From Sedimenticola sp. (GTDB taxonomy: Bacteria > Pseudomonadota > Gammaproteobacteria > Chromatiales > Chromatiaceae), in assembly GCA_027041035.1 (NCBI GenBank), contig JALULB010000257.1:14518-23858 (forward strand): DNA of 9,341 nt, written 5' to 3'. Below are positions 7,643-9,341 of this stretch, one piece after another. The position numbers were made by a program, and so were the translations under genes. The stretch's first letter is position 1, and each line of letters begins with the position of its first letter. The notes beneath the pieces were generated by a model. That model was not told where the DNA came from. It did no database searches and saw only the letters and a program-made list of their open reading frames with translations.

Positions 7643-7936
7643 ACACGCAATTACACGGGCCTTGACACGTACATGCACCAGGTCTAACGACTCCGGAGAA
7701 CCGATGAACCCCTTGCGATAGCGCGGTTCTTCGTGTGGCCTTCCCCTTCACCCAACAAGGTCGGCATTCTCGACGATGATTTCGGAGCTCTATACTGAGC
7801 CTGTACTTTCCCCTGTCAACGCTTAACCATTGCCCTTACGAGCAACCGCCCATGACTCGGGGTTCCGGCGGGTCGCTAGCCCTTTCCGGACAGAGGACTT
7901 TCACCTCCAATCATTCACCGGCTTGTCCCGGCGCAC
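7640..7936 (-). mobile_element. group II intron, 5' (domain I) fragment
   Basis: Read on the minus strand, the element starts at 7936 with GTGCGCC, fitting the GUGYG 5' consensus. Soon after comes the hairpin GAGGTGAAAGTCCTC (7893-7907) and then a block with ACCCCGAGTCATGGGCGG, of the kind seen in domain I of bacterial introns. An 8-base loop closed by CCTT/AAGG (7745-7760) exposes TGGGTG (7749-7754). This is exactly complementary to CACCCA, the last six exon bases before the intron (7937-7942 on the map), and so behaves as EBS1/IBS1. No convincing EBS2/IBS2 pair was found. No reverse transcriptase, domain V or domain VI follows, so this is a truncated, inactive copy. The inner boundary near 7640 is only approximate. 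Confidence 0.65.
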
Positions 7937-7988
7937 TGGGTGTCCTTTACTTGTTACTTGGTTAGCGCACTGGGTGTCCCTTACTTGT
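7931..7988. repeat. 24-bp direct repeat (two copies, 1 mismatch) at the intron 5' junction
   Basis: The copies lie at 7931-7954 and 7965-7988 with a 34-bp period and differ at one base (T7946 versus C7980). On the minus strand each reads ACAAGTAA(A/G)GGACACCCA followed by GTGCGC. The second half of the word is thus both an exon end and an intron start. The outer copy ends exactly where the hicA remnant begins. A third partial TTACTTG lies between the copies. Confidence 0.85.
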
Positions 7989-8096
7989 GATAAATACACC
8001 ACCATTCCCAATCATCCAGGCGATATGCCGGAAGGGACGCTGAGAGCGACTCTCCGGCAGGCGGATATTACGACTGATCAGTTTTTGAATGCTTAA
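7989..8096 (+). pseudogene. hicA: C-terminal remnant of a HicA-family mRNA interferase toxin
   Basis: The last 35 codons, DKYTTIPNHPGDMPEGTLR and onward to a TAA at 8094-8096, match the end of HicA proteins. These carry a 'vPxHpgdlpxGTLRxILrqAgls' ending. HicA proteins are about 60-85 residues with a catalytic His in the N-terminal half; that half is absent here. The frame upstream of 7989 continues into the direct repeat and intron fragment and encodes nothing HicA-like. No hicB antitoxin follows. The stop region overlaps the convergent remnant at 8068-8250 by 29 bp. The fragment is almost certainly non-functional. Confidence 0.7.
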
Positions 8097-8250
8097 TTGC
8101 AAAATCAAGCTTTTTTCGTTCCACAGCACTTAAACATTCGAGAATGCGAGAATATAAATCTGCGGCCATGGAATAGTCTTTACGATGAAACGCTTCATTT
8201 GCTTTAGGACGAAGCTTTTCTGCAAGAACCTCCAAAGCATAATTTTCTCT
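8068..8250 (-). pseudogene. C-terminal remnant of an immunity-like helical protein
   Basis: An open frame of 60 codons, bounded upstream by TAA at 8251-8253, encodes ENYALEVLAEKLRPKANEAF and then a segment with YSMAADLYSRI and LSAVERKKLDFA. This pattern of paired amphipathic helices (TPR-like) ending in 'LSpvErkKLxfA' is one I associate with the C-termini of small proteins next to polymorphic toxins. No start codon with a ribosome binding site is present, and the upstream part is replaced by the 11-bp repeat array. It is therefore read as a truncated gene. The link to immunity rests on general pattern and context; an unrelated TPR-like protein is possible. Confidence 0.45.
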
Positions 8251-8325
8251 TTACATGTCCTTTACATGTCCTTTACATGTCCTTTACATGTCCTTTACAT
8301 GGCGCTTTACATGTATTACATGTAC
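8250..8325. repeat. 11-bp tandem repeat array, TTTACATGTCC
   Basis: Four exact units of TTTACATGTCC run from 8250 to 8293. A fifth, diverged unit (TTTACATGGCG) reaches 8304, and two shortened copies (TTTACATGTA, TTACATGTAC) reach 8325. Each unit contains the palindrome ACATGT. The spacing of 11 bp, close to one helical turn, places the palindromes on nearly the same face of the DNA. The array fills the gap between the 58-residue gene and the truncated remnant to its left. Units are too short and have no spacers, so it is not a CRISPR array. Confidence 0.9.
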
Positions 8326-8336
8326 TCTTCCCCTGC

Positions 8337-8513
8337 TTACAGTCCTAAGTTATCCAATATCGGCTTTATAGAATCCTCAGTTAGCCCCACTTTTTTAAGG
8401 ATAGCGCGAACCTTATCAGTATTTTTTTTCTCTACCGCTTCATCAAATTCACCCATCAACCCACTCACGTAAAGTCGTTCATTCACGGTCATGCCTGCGT
8501 ATTTGTTTTCCAT
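8337..8513 (-). CDS. 58-residue protein, candidate immunity protein
   Basis: The ATG at 8513 opens a complete 58-codon frame starting MENKYAGMTVNERLYVSGLM. Its second half is charged and helical (TDKVRAILKKVGLTEDSIK) and it ends LDNLGL. It is acidic to neutral, with no membrane segment. It starts 9 bp after the stop of the orphan toxin domain on the same strand, the usual place of a cognate immunity gene. No strong ribosome binding site is seen, so translation may be coupled to the upstream frame. Proteins with a 'MTVNERLYxSGL' start occur as small hypotheticals beside toxin domains, as far as I recall. Complete as a gene; the immunity role is inferred from position and size. Confidence 0.7.
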   Translation of the reverse strand: MENKYAGMTVNERLYVSGLMGEFDEAVEKKNTDKVRAILKKVGLTEDSIKPILDNLGL

Positions 8514-8522
8514 CGGTTAGAA

Positions 8523-8846
8523 CTACGGTTTGAGCACTGAAAAATCAGTGATATTTACATTTTTTGGATCAATTATAAGTTCCGGAAGACCTCCTTTGTT
8601 TCCATCCAAGGGTAACGCCGACCTTGATTTAATAATATCCGCAGCATTCACTTTCCCTTTGATTAGAAAATCAGCCGTATTTGTTGCTCCACTTGCTCCA
8701 CCTGACGGAAGGCCTGCTGCGTCCCTGAAATTACTCACAGTTCGAGGGTCTTTAGTTGTCCACGAGTATCCTTGTGCTCGTACATCACCACCAAATACTC
8801 GGTAAACATCAACTTTTCCTCCCCTCTTTGTGGCATAACAGTAATG
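8523..8846 (-). pseudogene. orphan C-terminal toxin domain of a polymorphic (Rhs/CDI-type) toxin, no start
   Basis: The frame opens after a TAG at 8847-8849 and runs 107 codons to TAG at 8523-8525. It encodes ATKRGGKVDVYRVFGGD, GYSWTTKDP, AGLPSGGASGATNTADF and KSRSALPLDGNKGGLPELII. This reads like a secreted toxin tip. The order Arg16 (VYR), Ser28-Trp-Thr30 and Glu89 (LPELII) resembles the R-S-E layout of ADP-ribosyltransferases, which is an inference. There is no ATG in frame; the only start candidate, GTG at 8738, would drop the first third. A strong GGGGAGG site upstream serves an ATG (8809) in the wrong frame that gives only about 24 codons. So it is an orphan cassette rather than a normal gene. 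It sits 12 bp behind the Imm33-like gene and is followed by a likely immunity gene. Confidence 0.6.
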
Positions 8847-8858
8847 CTACAAAAAATA

Positions 8859-9212
8859 TCACACTTCTAACAAGCTCTCATCAAACCAAACATCCTCATA
8901 ATCACCATCAATGAGGAATCTCCACCCAGGCGGCAACCCGAGATATTTCTTGATCTGTGGATGCCAATCATCAAGATGCTCAACATGCAATGGCTTAAAA
9001 AAGTCAGGATCATCTGAGAGTTCTTCGCCAGCGTAAATGTACCAGCCTGTCGTATCTCCTTGAGGTGGATGCCGAAAACCGTTGATCGGAACAATACCAT
9101 CACGAACATTAGTAGCGATACCAACCTTAAAATTATCTGGTGAGGGTAGGAAATCTGCGTCATATTTTTTACATAACTCCTTTTGCAATTCTTCTATTGC
9201 GGTTGCCGTCAT
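8859..9212 (-). CDS. Imm33-like immunity protein (polymorphic toxin immunity)
   Basis: The protein has 117 residues. The core [39 protein letters not shown] and [21 protein letters not shown] resembles proteins annotated as Imm33-domain immunity proteins, which protect a cell from a co-encoded toxin. It is acidic and soluble. The start at 9212 is chosen because AAGGAG lies 6 bp before it; an ATG at 9218 directly abuts that site. The toxin that should precede it is absent: the transposable-element end lies immediately upstream. The ribosome binding site itself lies in the element's terminal repeat. Its reading frame continues back into the element to 9335 without a stop. The gene looks complete and may be expressed from the element. 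The family name is from pattern memory. Confidence 0.75.
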   Translation of the reverse strand: MTATAIEELQKELCKKYDADFLPSPDNFKVGIATNVRDGIVPINGFRHPPQGDTTGWYIYAGEELSDDPDFFKPLHVEHLDDWHPQIKKYLGLPPGWRFLIDGDYEDVWFDESLLEV

Positions 9213-9215
9213 AAC

Positions 9216-9234
9216 CATCTCCTTATACACAACT
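9216..9234 (+). repeat. left terminal inverted repeat of an IS4-family (IS50-like) element
   Basis: CATCTCCTTATACACAACT resembles the 19-bp outer end of Tn5/IS50: the inner 13 bases match CTTATACACAAGT at 12 positions. It lies 58 bp before the transposase start, in the right orientation. The outer 6 bases are diverged, so the exact element end (9215-9217) is uncertain, and the partner end is outside the window. Confidence 0.55.
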
Positions 9235-9252
9235 CCAGAAATCCATCGTAAA

Positions 9253-9269
9253 CTGTTCATTTTGAACAG
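9253..9269 (+). promoter_or_regulatory. hairpin immediately before the transposase start
   Basis: CTGTTCATTTTGAACAG is a perfect inverted repeat (7-bp arms, TTT centre). It ends at the ribosome binding region (AGAGAG, 9268-9273) of the transposase gene. In a transcript entering from outside the element the stem would partly cover that region. Related IS elements are known to limit translation from read-through mRNA this way. Confidence 0.45.
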
Positions 9270-9273
9270 AGAG

Positions 9274-9341
9274 ATGAAGATGAGCTGGGTTGATGAAGAG
9301 ATGGAAGGGCTGAATGTAAAGGACAAGCGCATCAAGGCGAG
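9274..9341 (+). CDS. IS4-family transposase, N-terminus only (cut by window edge)
   Basis: The frame begins at ATG 9274, or at ATG 9280, which has better spacing from the AGAGAG site. It encodes [20 protein letters not shown] before the window ends. The pattern W-x-x-E-E-(x)5-V-K-D-K-R corresponds to the conserved N-terminus of Tn5-like transposases ('W..eEf...dLgD.RR..R'). These proteins cut and join DNA through a DDE active site, which lies beyond the window. The adjacent terminal repeat of the IS50 type supports the call. Whether the element is complete cannot be judged. Confidence 0.65.
   Translation, partial: MKMSWVDEEMEGLNVKDKRIKA

Noticed and set aside
7640..7936. Retron or other reverse-transcriptase-linked RNA
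   Set aside because: No reverse transcriptase gene is present, and the GUGCG start plus EBS1/IBS1 pairing fit a group II intron better.
7830..7988. Coding extension upstream of the hicA remnant
   Set aside because: The frame runs antisense through group II intron and direct-repeat sequence and encodes nothing like the HicA N-terminus.
8250..8325. CRISPR array
   Set aside because: The 11-bp units are contiguous with no spacers, and there are no cas genes.
8185..8472. Plus-strand frame through the 11-bp array
   Set aside because: It is open only because the repeat lacks stops in that frame, and it is antisense to the convincing 58-residue gene.
9253..9269. LexA operator (CTGT...ACAG)
   Set aside because: The spacing is CTG-N11-CAG, one base longer than the consensus, and the centre is not the usual alternating AT.

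Overview
The window looks like a piece of a gammaproteobacterial chromosome. The left ~7.2 kb is GC-rich and carries ordinary genes, including an E. coli-like divergent metR/metE pair. The right ~2.1 kb is AT-richer accessory DNA made of gene fragments and mobile-element pieces. No genus-level marker is present, so the taxonomic call rests on gene content and arrangement only.

Left part. (1) A minus-strand pair: an alpha/beta hydrolase (434-1375) followed 10 bp later by an NlpC/P60 (C40) peptidase that runs off the left edge (1-423). (2) metR (1511-2416, minus) and metE (2516-4795, plus) diverge from a 99-bp region. It holds a perfect MetR-type palindrome and a degenerate second copy 31 bp away, placed as expected for LysR-type activation of metE. 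(3) A membrane-anchored M48 metallopeptidase (5010-5852, plus) converges on, and overlaps by 14 bp, a 351-residue membrane protein with a YbjQ/DUF74 domain (5839-6894, minus). That gene lies directly downstream of a standalone YbjQ/DUF74 gene (6901-7215, minus) with its own recognisable promoter.

Right part. Past the ybjQ promoter comes a low-GC stretch, then the 5' part of a group II intron on the minus strand (about 7640-7936), recognised by its GUGCG start and an EBS1 loop complementary to the flanking exon. It has no reverse transcriptase and no domain V. Its exon junction lies in a 24-bp direct repeat that abuts the C-terminal remnant of a HicA toxin (7989-8096, plus). Beyond that, the minus strand reads like the tail of a polymorphic-toxin (Rhs/CDI-type) locus. 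From right to left: an Imm33-like immunity gene (8859-9212), an orphan toxin C-terminal domain without a start (8523-8846), a 58-residue small protein probably acting as its immunity partner (8337-8513), an 11-bp tandem-repeat array (8250-8325), and the C-terminal remnant of another immunity-like gene (8068-8250). The right edge is the start of an IS4-family (IS50/Tn5-like) element whose terminal repeat abuts the immunity gene and appears to supply its ribosome binding site.

The most interesting part is this decayed toxin/immunity cassette array with its repeat array and element junctions. The methionine regulon region is the best-understood part.
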